A DNA stretch of 64,000 bases, from assembly GCA_943787205.1 (NCBI GenBank), contig CALSLN010000009.1, forward strand, positions 124,001 to 188,000, in the 5' to 3' direction. The notes below the pieces were generated by a model. It was given only the letters and a program-made list of their open reading frames with translations, searched no databases and was not told where the DNA came from. Position numbers and translations under genes: made by a program. Positions 7,593 to 18,492 of the stretch are shown here, one piece after another. This stretch comes from an uncultured Rhodospirillaceae bacterium. Lineage in GTDB: Bacteria > Pseudomonadota > Alphaproteobacteria > Rhodospirillales > Rhodospirillaceae. How positions within the stretch are numbered: position 1 is the first letter of the stretch; every line of letters begins with the position of its first letter.

Positions 7593-8549
7593 ATGCCCAA
7601 AACCCCAATTTCCATTCCCGTGCCAACTATAAGCCGCCGGACCGCTGCGAGCACCGTTGCGGGACTCATTGCCGGGATTGCGGTCTACAGACCCAAGACC
7701 TCCCAAGCTGCCGAACAAGGAGCGACCCGCATGTCATTAGACGCCCCCACGCCCGGCGTTCGCAAAGCCTATGCGGACGGCCCCTTTGGCCAAATCCATT
7801 ACAGATACGCCGGTGATAAGAACTCAACCGAAGTGCCCTTGATCTGTCTCCATGCCAGCCCGTTGTCTGGCATTCTCTACGATCAGTGGCTCGCCGAAAT
7901 AGGCAAAGACCGATTTGCCGTTGCCCCAGATACGCCAGGCTATGGTGGATCGGACACCCCCACGGAGCCCCCTCTCATTGGCGATCTTGCAGACGCCATG
8001 ATCGGGTTTATGGATTCTATTGGCCTGCAGACCGTCGACGTCATGGGATACCACACAGGGTCTTTCACCTCGGCAGACCTCGCCATGCGGTACCCAGACC
8101 GCATCCGCAAAGTCGTCATGATTTCTGCACCGATTTTTGACCAAGCCATTATCGATGAGTACAGCGGGCGCATCTATGACCCACCGCCCAAATTTGCAGA
8201 GGTATTGGCATCAACGGCTGAGAGTATCCGCGAAAATGGCAGAGGCATGTTTCGCGACATGACCGACGAACGATATGAAGATCTGAGCATTGAGAGACTG
8301 CGGCACTTCAGAACTGGAAACTGGGGATTCAGGGCGGCGTTCGCTTACGATTTGACGGCTGCCCTGCCCGAGATCGACCAACCTATCCTCGTTCTCAATC
8401 CTGAAGACGATTTGTGGGAACAAACGCCTCGCGCAAAGCCCTTCCTGAAGAATGGCAGAGTTCATGATCTGCCTGGCTGGACCCACGGACATCTGGATGC
8501 ACACACAGAAGAAATGGCTGAGATCGTCCGCGCTTTTCTCTCAGAGTAA
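7593..8549 (+). CDS. Exported alpha/beta hydrolase with His at the nucleophile position
   Basis: A 318-aa alpha/beta hydrolase-fold protein. The N-terminus SRRTAASTVAGLIAGIAV is a Tat-like signal with twin Arg. The oxyanion-side motif is LHASPLSG and the lid follows. The nucleophile elbow reads G-Y-H-T-G (residues 152-156), so His154 stands where Ser normally sits. An acid (LNPEDDLW) and a histidine (GWTHGHLDAH) are in the usual order near the end. Some hydrolase-fold subfamilies have this G-x-H-T-G elbow; their reaction is unknown to me. It is convergent with rpoD and shares the bidirectional terminator at 8568. Confidence 0.8.
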   Translation: MPKTPISIPVPTISRRTAASTVAGLIAGIAVYRPKTSQAAEQGATRMSLDAPTPGVRKAYADGPFGQIHYRYAGDKNSTEVPLICLHASPLSGILYDQWLAEIGKDRFAVAPDTPGYGGSDTPTEPPLIGDLADAMIGFMDSIGLQTVDVMGYHTGSFTSADLAMRYPDRIRKVVMISAPIFDQAIIDEYSGRIYDPPPKFAEVLASTAESIRENGRGMFRDMTDERYEDLSIERLRHFRTGNWGFRAAFAYDLTAALPEIDQPILVLNPEDDLWEQTPRAKPFLKNGRVHDLPGWTHGHLDAHTEEMAEIVRAFLSE

Positions 8550-8567
8550 TCAGCAGCACCAAAACGT

Positions 8568-8599
8568 AAAACGGGGCGCCCTTAAGAGCGCCCCGTTTT
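8568..8599. terminator. Bidirectional terminator between the hydrolase gene and rpoD
   Basis: Perfect 12-bp stem AAAACGGGGCGC / GCGCCCCGTTTT with an 8-base loop. The A tract on one side and T tract on the other allow it to work on both strands. Confidence 0.9.
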
Positions 8600-8619
8600 A
8601 GTTTAAAAATGCCTCTGGA

Positions 8620-10665
8620 TTAATTGTCGAGGAAGCTTCGCAATTTCCGTGAGCGGCTTGGATGCTTCAGCTTACGTAAAGCCTTTGCTTCAATCTGGCG
8701 AATACGTTCACGTGTCACAGAGAACTGCTGACCAACTTCTTCAAGCGTATGGTCTGTATTCATACCGATGCCAAAGCGCATACGCAGCACACGCTCTTCA
8801 CGCGGCGTCAAACTTGCGAGCACTCGCGTCGTAGTTTCACGCAAGTTGCCCTGGATGGCAGCGTCAATTGGCTGCATAGCGTTCTTGTCTTCGATGAAGT
8901 CACCCAGATGGCTGTCTTCTTCGTCCCCAATTGGGGTTTCAAGAGAAATTGGCTCTTTGGCAATTTTCAGAACCTTGCGCACTTTCTCAAGTGGCATCTG
9001 AAGCTTCTCAGCCAGTTCTTCCGGTGTCGGCTCACGCCCAATCTCATGCAACATCTGGCGCGACGTCCGCACCAATTTGTTAATGGTCTCGATCATGTGC
9101 ACTGGGATACGAATTGTCCGCGCCTGATCAGCAATAGACCGCGTAATGGCCTGTCGAATCCACCAAGTTGCATAGGTGGAGAATTTGTAGCCCCGGCGGT
9201 ATTCAAACTTATCGACCGCCTTCATCAAGCCGATATTGCCTTCTTGAATAAGGTCAAGGAACTGTAAGCCACGGTTTGTGTATTTCTTCGCAATAGAAAT
9301 AACGAGGCGAAGGTTGGCCTCAATCATCTCTTTCTTGGCTTTCGAGGCCTCACGCTCACCTTTTTGAACAGTCGACACGACGCGGCGGAGTTCAGTAATT
9401 GACAGGCCAGCAATCTCGGATACCTCAGCGATACCTGAACGAAGGTCCTCGATCTCAGATTTGTATTTGGCTCCGAAATCTTTCCAGCCCTTGCCTGTCA
9501 AACGACGAACACGCGCGAGCCATTTAGGATCAAGCTCTGATCCGTAATACTGCTCAATATAACCGTCACGCTTGATCTTGCACTTCGTTGCGAGTTGCAT
9601 GAGTTGGCCTTCCATGACCAACAGCGAACGATTTAAGTCGTTCTTCTGCTCAACCAAGTAATCAATCCGCGCATTATTGAGGTACACGCCTCTCATCAAC
9701 TCGATCAATTCAAGCTTGTATTTCTGGTAGCGCTTTTCAGTCGGCTTGGGAATTTCTTCACTATTGCTAAGGGCTGTAAGGCGCTGATCTTGAGCGCGCT
9801 TCATCTTTGTATAGACGCTTGAAATCTTCTCGAAAGTTTCAATAACTTTCGGCATCAACTCCGCTTCCATCGCTGCAAGCGAAACAGCGCCCTCGTCTAT
9901 ATCATCGTCGTCATTGTCGGCTTTCTCAGTAGAAGAATCCGTACCCGACCCATCTTCGCTTTTTTTCTCGTCCGACTCTGGTTTCTTCGCGTTGTCGTTC
10001 GTCGAAGGTTGTCCAGCAGTATTCTGAGCACCCTGAGCATTCTGGGCGCCCGGAGCATTCGGATTGGTATTGTTTTGATTTTGGTTCGCACCAGGATTAG
10101 CCACACCGTAGGTGGTGTCTAAATCGATGATGTCACGGAGCAACATCTTTTGCTCAGCCAAGGCTTCGTGCCATGACAGCAACGCCCGAATAGTCATTGG
10201 GCTCTCGCAAATGCCACCGATCATCATTTGACGGCCGGCCTCAATGCGTTTTGCTATCGCGATTTCACCTTCGCGGGAAAGCAATTCGACGGAGCCCATT
10301 TCTCGCAAGTACATGCGAACCGGATCATCGGTGCGACCAATATCGCTATCGCCGACGTTGCCACTGGCAACAACTTCCGTCGCCTTCTTTTCGGCCTCAG
10401 TCTCAGAATTTTCGTCTTCTTGCTCATCTTCTTCGACAACATTAATGCCCATTTCAGAGAGCATCGACATGGTGTCTTCAATCTGCTCTGAAGACATCTC
10501 TTCAGACGGCAGGGCGCTATTCAGCTCCTCATAGGTGATGTAGCCCTTTTCTTTGGCTTTCTGAATCAGCTTTTTGACTGACGCATTAGTAGAGTCCAGA
10601 AGTGGGCTATCACCCTCTTCGCGCTCTTCCTTTTGGTCAGTCTTAGTTGCGGCTTTTGTCGCCAT
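8620..10665 (-). CDS. rpoD: RNA polymerase primary sigma factor RpoD
   Basis: Housekeeping sigma-70 factor, about 681 aa from the ATG at 10665, which has GGGAG upstream; an in-frame ATG at 10701 is possible but less well placed. Region 1.1 is near residues 25-75 ([17 protein letters not shown]), 1.2 at [12 protein letters not shown], 2.1-2.4 at [27 protein letters not shown] through [15 protein letters not shown], 3 at [14 protein letters not shown] and 4.2 at [17 protein letters not shown]. Between regions 1.2 and 2 lies a low-complexity insert, about residues 185-257, rich in Asn, Gln, Ala and then Asp/Ser/Lys. dnaG lies directly upstream on the same strand, the macromolecular-synthesis order. 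Confidence 0.97.
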   Translation of the reverse strand: MATKAATKTDQKEEREEGDSPLLDSTNASVKKLIQKAKEKGYITYEELNSALPSEEMSSEQIEDTMSMLSEMGINVVEEDEQEDENSETEAEKKATEVVASGNVGDSDIGRTDDPVRMYLREMGSVELLSREGEIAIAKRIEAGRQMMIGGICESPMTIRALLSWHEALAEQKMLLRDIIDLDTTYGVANPGANQNQNNTNPNAPGAQNAQGAQNTAGQPSTNDNAKKPESDEKKSEDGSGTDSSTEKADNDDDDIDEGAVSLAAMEAELMPKVIETFEKISSVYTKMKRAQDQRLTALSNSEEIPKPTEKRYQKYKLELIELMRGVYLNNARIDYLVEQKNDLNRSLLVMEGQLMQLATKCKIKRDGYIEQYYGSELDPKWLARVRRLTGKGWKDFGAKYKSEIEDLRSGIAEVSEIAGLSITELRRVVSTVQKGEREASKAKKEMIEANLRLVISIAKKYTNRGLQFLDLIQEGNIGLMKAVDKFEYRRGYKFSTYATWWIRQAITRSIADQARTIRIPVHMIETINKLVRTSRQMLHEIGREPTPEELAEKLQMPLEKVRKVLKIAKEPISLETPIGDEEDSHLGDFIEDKNAMQPIDAAIQGNLRETTTRVLASLTPREERVLRMRFGIGMNTDHTLEEVGQQFSVTRERIRQIEAKALRKLKHPSRSRKLRSFLDN

Positions 10666-10774
10666 GGAGCGTCGCTCTCCCTTATTTAAACCATCTCTCA
10701 ACGGCAGTTATTTTACTGCTTGCCGCTCCCCAACCAGGCTCAATCTGTGCCCGTACGGACGAAGATCAAACTCC

Positions 10775-12574
10775 TCAGTTATCGTCTGAGGCCTGCCCCT
10801 CTGTCCTCAATGACCGAAACACCGCAAAGGTCGAATCGGTCGGCTCGTTTATCATATCGTCAGCTGCGCGCCTGACATCTGCCTCAAGGTCATCGCGCTG
10901 ACACAACGAAAACGTATGATCCCACCCATTCGTTGCGTCCTCTAACTCAGCTTCTGGACGTGCGAACCCGGCGTGAATGTAAACCTCTGAACTTATTAGC
11001 TTCTTTAGCTCGTCTACGAACCCTAATGAGGCTAGATGGGTGTGTAAGCCTTCAAATTCAAGGTTCGGCGATTGCGAAAGGTGCATTAAGGCGGATTGCC
11101 TAAGTGAGTCAAGGCGCGAATCGGCAAATGACATACCACCTAAGCGCTCTTCGACATGATCCAAGAGCTCTGGATGGGTTATTAGAGTTCCCAAGAGTAT
11201 GCGGTGGCGCACGCTATTAGCATCCATAATGGGCGATCTAGCGCCAAATTGCCCAGAAACGGGGGCTGGCGCGCGGCCTTTGCCGTGGCGTTGTGAACCA
11301 AATCCAGATGAACTGCGAAAAAGTCCATACACGCGATCACGCATCAACCGCCGGTATTGGCTCTGGACCGAGTTTTCTTTGATCATTCCGGCGAGATCAG
11401 CCGCTTCCTTTTCTAACGCCGCCCGCCTTTCGGGGGTATCGAATCGCCGACCTTCTATAAGTCTGCGCCACACAATCTCAGATAACGGGATTGCTGCATC
11501 CAGAATGCCGCGCATAGCCTCTCGCCCGTCAGACTTGATCAAGTCATCCGGATCTTGGCCAGCAGGCAACAAGGCAAACCGCAGGGACCGACCAGGCTCT
11601 AGCAAAGGTAGACAGCGATCAGCCGCTCGCAGAGCGGCCTTGCGGCCAGCAGAATCACCATCAAAACAAAGAATTGGCTCGGGCGCGATTCTCCAAAGCA
11701 AAGCAATCTGCTGTTCCGTCAATGCGGTTCCGAGCGGAGCAACGGCGTTCGTAATACCCGCTTGGGCGAGAGCAATGACATCCATGTAGCCCTCAGCGAC
11801 GATAATCTCAGCATTGTCGGACGCCACTTTTCGAGCCTGTGAAAACCCATAAACAATCCCACCCTTGTGAAACAAAGGAGTCTCAGGCGAGTTGAGATAT
11901 TTCGGTCCGTCATCAGCCAAAACACGACCACCGAAAGCGACGGGCCTCCCGCGCGAATCACAGATCGGAAACATCACCCGATCTCTAAAAAAATCAAAAG
12001 ACGATCGTCCGTCCCGACCGGGACTGAGAACCCTCGACTCGATTGCGATGTCCTCAGGGACCGATTCTCGAGAGAGATGGCCTTTTAGAGCGTTTCCATT
12101 CGGCGCATAACCAAGGCGATACAGCTTAATTATATCATCGGTTAAGCCCCGGTCCCGCAAATAGTCGTAGGCAACGCGTCCCTCCGGGGACCTCAATTGT
12201 TGCTCATAGAAACGGCACGTTATCTCTACTGCGTCCTGAAGTGTGGTCCGGCGTTCAGCCCTGCGCGCCTCTTCTGGCGTCGCTTTTGGCACCTCAAGCC
12301 CAGCCTCTTCAGCTAAGCGCTCTACCGCTTCCAAAAACGGCACGCTTTGGGTCTTCATTAAGAACGTGAAAATGTCGCCGTGCTCACCGGACGAAAAGCA
12401 GTGATAAAAACCCTTTTGGTCATTAACGGTGAAGGATGGACTCTTCTCGCTCGTAAACGGGCTCAGGCCGATGAACTCACGACCACGGCGCTGCAACTTG
12501 ACCGACTTCGATACAACGGAAGAAACCGGTACCCGCGTTCTTATTTCATCCAAAAAATCAGGTGGAAAAGCCAC
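10775..12574 (-). CDS. dnaG: DNA primase DnaG
   Basis: Replicative primase, 599 aa. The N-terminal CHC2 fold is recognisable (REFIGLSPFTSEKSPSF, GFYHCFSSGEHGD), but three of four zinc ligands are replaced: S38, T41 and S62, with only C59 kept. The catalytic core has EGYMD and the Toprim DGDSAGRKAA metal site, and the C-terminal third resembles the helicase-binding domain. The loss of zinc ligands is, as far as I recall, shared by many alphaproteobacterial primases. The gene precedes rpoD by ~110 bp on the same strand and is preceded by a yqeY-like gene. Confidence 0.96.
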   Translation of the reverse strand: MAFPPDFLDEIRTRVPVSSVVSKSVKLQRRGREFIGLSPFTSEKSPSFTVNDQKGFYHCFSSGEHGDIFTFLMKTQSVPFLEAVERLAEEAGLEVPKATPEEARRAERRTTLQDAVEITCRFYEQQLRSPEGRVAYDYLRDRGLTDDIIKLYRLGYAPNGNALKGHLSRESVPEDIAIESRVLSPGRDGRSSFDFFRDRVMFPICDSRGRPVAFGGRVLADDGPKYLNSPETPLFHKGGIVYGFSQARKVASDNAEIIVAEGYMDVIALAQAGITNAVAPLGTALTEQQIALLWRIAPEPILCFDGDSAGRKAALRAADRCLPLLEPGRSLRFALLPAGQDPDDLIKSDGREAMRGILDAAIPLSEIVWRRLIEGRRFDTPERRAALEKEAADLAGMIKENSVQSQYRRLMRDRVYGLFRSSSGFGSQRHGKGRAPAPVSGQFGARSPIMDANSVRHRILLGTLITHPELLDHVEERLGGMSFADSRLDSLRQSALMHLSQSPNLEFEGLHTHLASLGFVDELKKLISSEVYIHAGFARPEAELEDATNGWDHTFSLCQRDDLEADVRRAADDMINEPTDSTFAVFRSLRTEGQASDDN

Positions 12575-12620
12575 ACTTTACCCCCAACCTAAAATGCGTC
12601 GCCGCCACTTGAGTGACAGT

Positions 12621-13076
12621 TTAGGCAAGGTTTTCCTTGACGACGGAGCTAGCCCGGCCGAAGTCCATACGACCAGAAAATCGCTCTTTGAGAGAAGCCA
12701 TGACCCGGCCCATGTCCTTGAGGCTGGATGCTTCGAGCTCAGTGATGATCTCAGTCACTGCACCTCGAATTGCATCATCTCCCAGCTGCTCAGGCATGAA
12801 ATGGGTGATGATCTCAATTTCTTCTTGTTCCCGCTCAGCCAGTTCACAACGGCCACCTTGCTCATACATAGCAATGCTATCGCGACGTTGTTTAATCATC
12901 GACTGCAGCATTTCAAGAATTTCCGCTTCGTCTACGCCATCCGTATTCCCACGGCCTCGGGCACAAATATCCCGATCTTTGAGTGCCGCAAGAATCAAAC
13001 GAATGGTGGCAACAGAACGTTTTTCGTTGCCGCGCAGCGCGTTCTTTAACGCGTCAGATAGTTCGGTACGTAACAT
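12621..13076 (-). CDS. GatB/YqeY-domain protein
   Basis: About 151 aa from the ATG at 13076 (MLRTELSDALKNALR), which fits the family start better than a longer frame reaching 13193. Helical YqeY fold with the blocks RLILAALKDRD, MIKQRRDSIAMYEQGGR, FMPEQLGDD and MGRVMASLKERFSGRMDFG. This family resembles the tRNA-binding tail of GatB; its own role is not well defined. It commonly lies beside dnaG-rpoD and near carAB in alphaproteobacteria, as here. Confidence 0.9.
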   Translation of the reverse strand: MLRTELSDALKNALRGNEKRSVATIRLILAALKDRDICARGRGNTDGVDEAEILEMLQSMIKQRRDSIAMYEQGGRCELAEREQEEIEIITHFMPEQLGDDAIRGAVTEIITELEASSLKDMGRVMASLKERFSGRMDFGRASSVVKENLA

Positions 13077-13440
13077 GGAGAAGGAACTTCCAAAGGAGAA
13101 GTTAAGCGATAAAACTAACCCATTCGGTGAGCCAACGCAAAGGCTTCCGACAGCCAAGCAAGCTATTGTTTTTAAAAGCGAAAATCTAGGCAATCCTGGG
13201 CTTGACTCATACCATTTGATTGCTTATCAACCGCAAAATTTTTCCGCTACGTGTCACTGACATGAGGCGGTTTTCATCGTTTCGCAAGTCCGGGTTTAAT
13301 CCCGCCATAGTTATAAAGACTATCCCGCCGCTCTAGGCCTAGCCAGGAGAGAGGGAAATTGGCGAGCCTCATGACCTAAACCTTGAGTGCGCTGAACGGA
13401 ACCAACCCGGGCAACGATTGCCCCAAGCAGATGGGCCCCT
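13077..13440. other. Divergent intergenic region between the yqeY-like gene and carA
   Basis: 364 bp without a supported gene. It must hold promoters for both directions. The only element I would name is a sigma-70-like pair for carA at 13202-13230. The ~210-base leader that would result shows no clear riboswitch or attenuator hairpin to my eye. Confidence 0.5.
13202..13230 (+). promoter_or_regulatory. Possible sigma-70 promoter for carAB
   Basis: TTGACT (13202-13207) and TATCAA (13225-13230) are separated by 17 bp. The match is good but unsupported by other evidence. Confidence 0.35.
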
Positions 13441-14649
13441 ATGCCGGAGGTGAGCGCCAACGACTTTCCCACTCAGCCGCAAGGCGCGACGGGGGTATTG
13501 GTTCTCGACGACGGCACTGTTTTTTGGGGAAAAGGACTCGGAGCAACTGGATCCAAAACCGGCGAAGTTGTCTTCAACACGTCTCTCACCGGGTACCAAG
13601 AAGTCCTAACCGACCCATCCTACGCCGCCCAAATTATCACATTCACTTTCCCTCACATTGGCAATGTTGGCGCCAATCCTGAGGACATGGAAAGCACGAC
13701 TCCGGCTGCCCTTGGTTGCGTGCTTCGGATGGACATTACGGAACCAGCAAATTGGCGCGCGAGCCAACATCTGAACGATTGGCTCATTAGCCACGACTTT
13801 ATTGGGATCGCCGGCGTTGACACCAGACGCCTCACCGCCAAAATCCGTGACGATGGAGCGCCCAACGGCGTCATAGCCCATTCGGCGGACGGCTCTTTTG
13901 ATCTGGACGACCTTCTTGCTCAAGCAAAAGCTTGGCCAGGTCTCGAAGGTATGGATCTGGCGAAAGATGTCAGTTGCAGCCAGACCTACACATGGACTGA
14001 GACCCAGTGGTCCCTTGGCAAAGGCTTCGGCGACCTAGAAACCGCTTCCAAAGGCCCCGTGCGTAACGTTGTGGCCGTAGACTTCGGTGCCAAACGCACC
14101 ATCCTGCGCTGCCTGGCTGACACAGGGAGCAAAGTCACAGTGGTTCCGGCCACCGCGACGGCAGAAGAAATTTTGAGCCATAATCCGGACGGCATTTTCC
14201 TATCCAACGGACCAGGCGACCCAGCAGCGACCGGTGCATATGCCGTTGATACAGTTCAGAAACTGATCAACAGCGGTAAACCCATATTTGGAATTTGCCT
14301 GGGTCATCAAATTCTTGCCCTCGCCCTTGGCGCAAAAACCTACAAACTCAAACTAGGTCATCGTGGCGGCAACCAGCCTGTCCAAGACCTGGAGACTCGA
14401 AAAGTGGAAATCACGTCGCAGAACCATGGCTTTTGCGTTGACCGTGACAGTCTCCCGGCAGGCGTTGTTGAAACACATCGATCATTGTTCGATGGCATTC
14501 TCGAAGGACTTCGGGTCGAAGGTAAACCAATTTTCTCAGTTCAATATCACCCAGAAGCCTCGCCTGGGCCCCAAGATAGTTACTACTTGTTTGAACGCTT
14601 TGCTGAGCTGATCGATGCCGCAAAGAACGGTGAGTCGGAGACGGCCTAA
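13441..14649 (+). CDS. carA: Carbamoyl-phosphate synthase small subunit
   Basis: Glutaminase subunit of carbamoyl-phosphate synthetase, supplying ammonia for arginine and pyrimidine synthesis. 402 aa. The N-terminal CPSase domain starts at [15 protein letters not shown] and contains [17 protein letters not shown]. The class I GATase domain has the nucleophile in GICLGHQ and the His-Glu pair in YHPEASPGP. The carB start is three bases after the stop, so the two form one transcript. Confidence 0.97.
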   Translation: MPEVSANDFPTQPQGATGVLVLDDGTVFWGKGLGATGSKTGEVVFNTSLTGYQEVLTDPSYAAQIITFTFPHIGNVGANPEDMESTTPAALGCVLRMDITEPANWRASQHLNDWLISHDFIGIAGVDTRRLTAKIRDDGAPNGVIAHSADGSFDLDDLLAQAKAWPGLEGMDLAKDVSCSQTYTWTETQWSLGKGFGDLETASKGPVRNVVAVDFGAKRTILRCLADTGSKVTVVPATATAEEILSHNPDGIFLSNGPGDPAATGAYAVDTVQKLINSGKPIFGICLGHQILALALGAKTYKLKLGHRGGNQPVQDLETRKVEITSQNHGFCVDRDSLPAGVVETHRSLFDGILEGLRVEGKPIFSVQYHPEASPGPQDSYYLFERFAELIDAAKNGESETA

Positions 14650-14652
14650 GTC

Positions 14653-17600
14653 ATGCCTAAACGCACAGACATTGAGAGCATTCTGATCATTGGCGCCGGG
14701 CCAATTATCATCGGGCAAGCCTGTGAGTTTGATTATTCAGGCGCACAAGCCTGTAAGGCACTTCGAGAGGAAGGCTATAGAGTCATCCTGGTAAACTCGA
14801 ACCCCGCGACGATCATGACCGACCCAGAGATGGCCGACGCGACATATATAGAGCCGATCACCATTGAGACCGTGACCAAGATTCTTGAGAAAGAACGTCC
14901 CGATGCCATTTTGCCAACGATGGGCGGACAAACTGGCCTGAACACCGCGATGAGTCTCGCTGACGCGGGCGTTCTTGAGCGTTTAAACATCGAATTGATC
15001 GGCGCTGAGCGCGACGTCATCGCGAAAGCAGAAGATCGCCTTCAGTTTCGCGAAGCTATGGAAGCAATCGGCTTAGAAAGCCCAAGAAGCCAAGTCGTCC
15101 ATTCGATGGAAGAAGCACGTGTGGCGATGGGCGTGATTGGTTTACCAGCAATTATTCGCCCCTCTTTCACTCTAGGTGGTGAAGGCGGCGGCATTGCCTA
15201 CAACAAAGACGAGTTTGAAACCATTGTCGGGACTGGAATCGCAGCCTCACCGACCGATGAAGTTCTTGTCGAAGAATCTGTTCTCGGCTGGAAAGAGTAC
15301 GAGATGGAAGTTGTTCGCGATCACGCAGACAACTGCATCATCATCTGCGCAATCGAAAACATTGACCCGATGGGTATCCACACCGGCGACTCGATGACCG
15401 TAGCGCCAGCGCTAACGTTAACCGACAAAGAATACCAACTCCTGAGAAATGCCTCGATTTCATGCCTTAGGGAAATTGGCGTTGATACAGGTGGCTCAAA
15501 CGTACAATTCGCCATTAATCCAGCCGATGGCCGCATGGTCGTTATTGAGATGAACCCGCGGGTATCGCGTTCTTCTGCTCTAGCTTCGAAGGCGACCGGT
15601 TTTCCGATCGCCAAAATCGCTGCGAAGCTCGCCGTGGGATACACGCTCGACGAACTGGACAACGACATCACTGGTGTCACACCAGCATCGTTTGAACCAA
15701 CGATTGACTACGTCGTCACAAAGATTCCTCGCTTCACATTCGAGAAATTTCCCGACACGGACGCGCTGCTCACAACATCAATGAAGTCCGTTGGTGAAGC
15801 GATGTCCGTTGGCCGCAGTTTCGCCGAGAGTCTTCAAAAAGGCCTGAGGTCGATGGAGACTGGGCTAACTGGCCTGAACGAAATTTATCTTGAGGAAGCC
15901 GGCAAGCCCGTAAACGACTTGGGCGTCATTAAAGCCGCCCTTCTCACGCCCCGCCCAGACCGCCTTTTGGTAATTGCTCAAGCGATGCGTGAAGGCATAT
16001 CCCTAGAAGACATTCAGCAGACGAGTAAGTTTGATCCCTGGTTCTTGGATCAAATCAAAGCCATCGTGGACGCTGAAGCCCGTCTAAAAACCAATGGGCT
16101 TCCGATTGACGCGCCAGCCATGGCCCGACTCAAGCGCATGGGCTTTTCTGACGATCGGATTGGCGAATTAACTGAAACGCCAGTAGCTGAGGTTACAAGT
16201 GCCCGGCGCGCTCTTGATGTCGCACCTGTTTATAAACGCATCGATACCTGCGCTGCCGAGTTCCCAGCAAAAACTCCGTATATGTACTCCTGCTATGAGG
16301 GTGATGGCTTCGTCACACCTGATTGCGAATCCGACCCTTCAGATAAAACGAAGATCGTAATTCTTGGCGGCGGACCGAATAGGATCGGTCAAGGCATCGA
16401 GTTTGACTACTGCTGCTGCCACGCAGCTTTTGCGCTTTCAGATGCTGGCTACGAAACCATCATGGTGAATTGTAATCCCGAGACGGTCTCGACCGATTAC
16501 GACACATCAGATCGTTTGTATTTTGAGCCTTTGACATCTGAAGACGTTATCGAGCTGATCAAAGTTGAACAGCGGAACGGCAATGTTAAGGGCGTTATTG
16601 TCCAGTTGGGTGGCCAAACGCCATTAAAGTTGTCACATGCTCTGGAAGCAGAAGGTATCCCAATTCTAGGGACATCTCCCGATGCAATTGACTTGGCAGA
16701 GGACAGAGAACGCTTCCAACAGCTCCTGAATAAACTCAATCTTCGCCAACCTGCAAACGGAACGGCGCTGACTGAAGAAGACGCCGTAAATAGTGCGAAC
16801 AAAATCGGGTATCCCGTCGTTATTCGCCCGTCCTACGTCTTGGGCGGCCGGGCAATGCAAATTGTTCACGAGGAAGAAGGGCTAAGATCTTACATTCGCG
16901 ACGCCGTGAAAGTGACGGGTGGAAATCCGCTGTTGATCGACTCTTACTTGTCCGGCGCAATCGAAGTTGATGTCGATGCCGTTTGCGATGGCACAGACGT
17001 GTATATCGCCGGAATCATGGAGCATATTGAAGAAGCGGGTATCCATTCCGGTGATTCCGCATGCTCACTACCGCCCTACTCTCTATCCGAAGAAATCGTA
17101 GAAGAGCTTAAACTTCAGTCTCGCGCTTTGGCCAAGGGCCTTAACGTCGTTGGCCTGATGAACGTCCAGTTCGCAGTTAAAGGCTCGGATATTTATATAC
17201 TTGAAGTGAACCCTCGGGCGAGCCGCACCGTTCCATTCGTCGCAAAAGCGACGGGTGTTCAGGTTGCAAAGGTTGCGGCCAGAGTCATGGCCGGCGAACA
17301 CCTTAAGGACCTAGGTCTGTCTGATCATGATTTTGACGGGCTTCCGGACAGCGGCAAGCATGTCGCTGTCAAAGAAGCCGTTTTTCCCTTCGCTCGTTTC
17401 CCTGGCGTCGACATTATTCTTGGCCCTGAGATGAAATCAACCGGCGAAGTAATGGGCTTGGACGTAGATTTCCCTCGGGCCTTTGCTAAGTCGCAACTGG
17501 GTGCAGGCACTCAGCTCCCACTTCAGGGGACAGCATTCCTATCCCTGAAAGACAGCGACAAAGGTGGCGCGTTGGCCGTGGCCAATAAACTGATCGCCCT

Positions 17601-17919
17601 AGGCTTTAATTTGGTTGCGACCCGAGGCACACAAACCCTTCTGAGCGAGCAGGGCATCGACGTTACCGTAATCAATAAAGTGCTCGAAGGGCGCCCCCAT
17701 TGCGTCGACGCGATGATTTCTGGGGACATCCAACTGGTGATCAACACGACTGAAGGGGCTCAATCGCTCAAGGATAGCTACGATATTCGCCGCACAGCGC
17801 TCACTCGACAAATTTGCCATTACACCACATTATCTGGCGCAGAAGCCGCTGTGGACGCGATTGCTGCCCTGAGAGACGGGGCCCTTGATGTCGCTCCATT
17901 GCAATCCTATTTTAATTAA
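14653..17919 (+). CDS. carB: Carbamoyl-phosphate synthase large subunit
   Basis: 1088 aa, standard length. It has two homologous ATP-grasp halves, one beginning [18 protein letters not shown] (about residues 13-30) and the second [19 protein letters not shown] (about 572-590). Each holds the RPSFTLGG- or RPSYVLGG-type ATP loop and the [18 protein letters not shown] or [18 protein letters not shown] metal site. The C-terminal MGS-like domain ([13 protein letters not shown]) binds allosteric effectors in the family. No frameshift is seen over 3.3 kb. Confidence 0.98.
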   Translation: MPKRTDIESILIIGAGPIIIGQACEFDYSGAQACKALREEGYRVILVNSNPATIMTDPEMADATYIEPITIETVTKILEKERPDAILPTMGGQTGLNTAMSLADAGVLERLNIELIGAERDVIAKAEDRLQFREAMEAIGLESPRSQVVHSMEEARVAMGVIGLPAIIRPSFTLGGEGGGIAYNKDEFETIVGTGIAASPTDEVLVEESVLGWKEYEMEVVRDHADNCIIICAIENIDPMGIHTGDSMTVAPALTLTDKEYQLLRNASISCLREIGVDTGGSNVQFAINPADGRMVVIEMNPRVSRSSALASKATGFPIAKIAAKLAVGYTLDELDNDITGVTPASFEPTIDYVVTKIPRFTFEKFPDTDALLTTSMKSVGEAMSVGRSFAESLQKGLRSMETGLTGLNEIYLEEAGKPVNDLGVIKAALLTPRPDRLLVIAQAMREGISLEDIQQTSKFDPWFLDQIKAIVDAEARLKTNGLPIDAPAMARLKRMGFSDDRIGELTETPVAEVTSARRALDVAPVYKRIDTCAAEFPAKTPYMYSCYEGDGFVTPDCESDPSDKTKIVILGGGPNRIGQGIEFDYCCCHAAFALSDAGYETIMVNCNPETVSTDYDTSDRLYFEPLTSEDVIELIKVEQRNGNVKGVIVQLGGQTPLKLSHALEAEGIPILGTSPDAIDLAEDRERFQQLLNKLNLRQPANGTALTEEDAVNSANKIGYPVVIRPSYVLGGRAMQIVHEEEGLRSYIRDAVKVTGGNPLLIDSYLSGAIEVDVDAVCDGTDVYIAGIMEHIEEAGIHSGDSACSLPPYSLSEEIVEELKLQSRALAKGLNVVGLMNVQFAVKGSDIYILEVNPRASRTVPFVAKATGVQVAKVAARVMAGEHLKDLGLSDHDFDGLPDSGKHVAVKEAVFPFARFPGVDIILGPEMKSTGEVMGLDVDFPRAFAKSQLGAGTQLPLQGTAFLSLKDSDKGGALAVANKLIALGFNLVATRGTQTLLSEQGIDVTVINKVLEGRPHCVDAMISGDIQLVINTTEGAQSLKDSYDIRRTALTRQICHYTTLSGAEAAVDAIAALRDGALDVAPLQSYFN

Positions 17920-17942
17920 TTGAAAAAGACCTGACTTGAGGT

Positions 17943-17971
17943 GCCCTGCTGTGCTTGAGTATGAGCAGGGC
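17943..17971 (+). terminator. Hairpin after carB
   Basis: GCCCTGCT and AGCAGGGC pair around a 13-base loop, 24 bases after the carB stop. No clean T tract follows, so it may be a weak terminator or a processing hairpin before greA. Confidence 0.45.
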
Positions 17972-18006
17972 GCTTTGCGTTCAAGGAAAATGTAAGAGGT
18001 TACGTC

Positions 18007-18480
18007 ATGGAAAAGGTTCCGATGACGGCTGGAGGCTTAGCCCCGCTGGAAGAAGAATTAAGACGTCTGAAGTCGAAAGACAGACGTGAAGTCATTAAAG
18101 CGATTTCCGAAGCGCGGGAACACGGGGACCTGTCCGAGAATGCGGAATACCATGCTGCCAAAGAGCGGCAGGGCTTCATTGAAGGCCGTATTCAAGAGCT
18201 CGAGGATGTCATCAGCCGCGCAGACGTAATCGACGTCTCAAAGCTATCAGGGTCCAGCGTCAAATTTGGCGCCACGGTAACTGTTGCAGATGAAGATACT
18301 GACGAAGAGACAACTTATCAGATTGTCGGGCCCTACGAGGCCGACCTGGCGAAGAAGTTGCTTTCTGTTCAGTCACCTATTGCCCGCGCCCTCATAGGAA
18401 AAAGCGTGGGCGACACCACTGAGGTCAGAGCTCCCGGCGGAATCAAGAGCTACGAGGTTCTTGAGGTAAAGTTCAAGTAG
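18007..18480 (+). CDS. greA: Transcription elongation factor GreA
   Basis: 157 aa, family length. N-terminal coiled coil ([43 protein letters not shown] region) carrying the acidic tip residues in DLSENAEYH that activate RNA polymerase backtrack cleavage. The C-terminal FKBP-like domain starts at [11 protein letters not shown] and ends with the usual [19 protein letters not shown] precedes the ATG at good spacing. Convergent with the lrp-type gene. Confidence 0.96.
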   Translation: MEKVPMTAGGLAPLEEELRRLKSKDRREVIKAISEAREHGDLSENAEYHAAKERQGFIEGRIQELEDVISRADVIDVSKLSGSSVKFGATVTVADEDTDEETTYQIVGPYEADLAKKLLSVQSPIARALIGKSVGDTTEVRAPGGIKSYEVLEVKFK

Positions 18481-18492
18481 CGAAAGTTAGAG

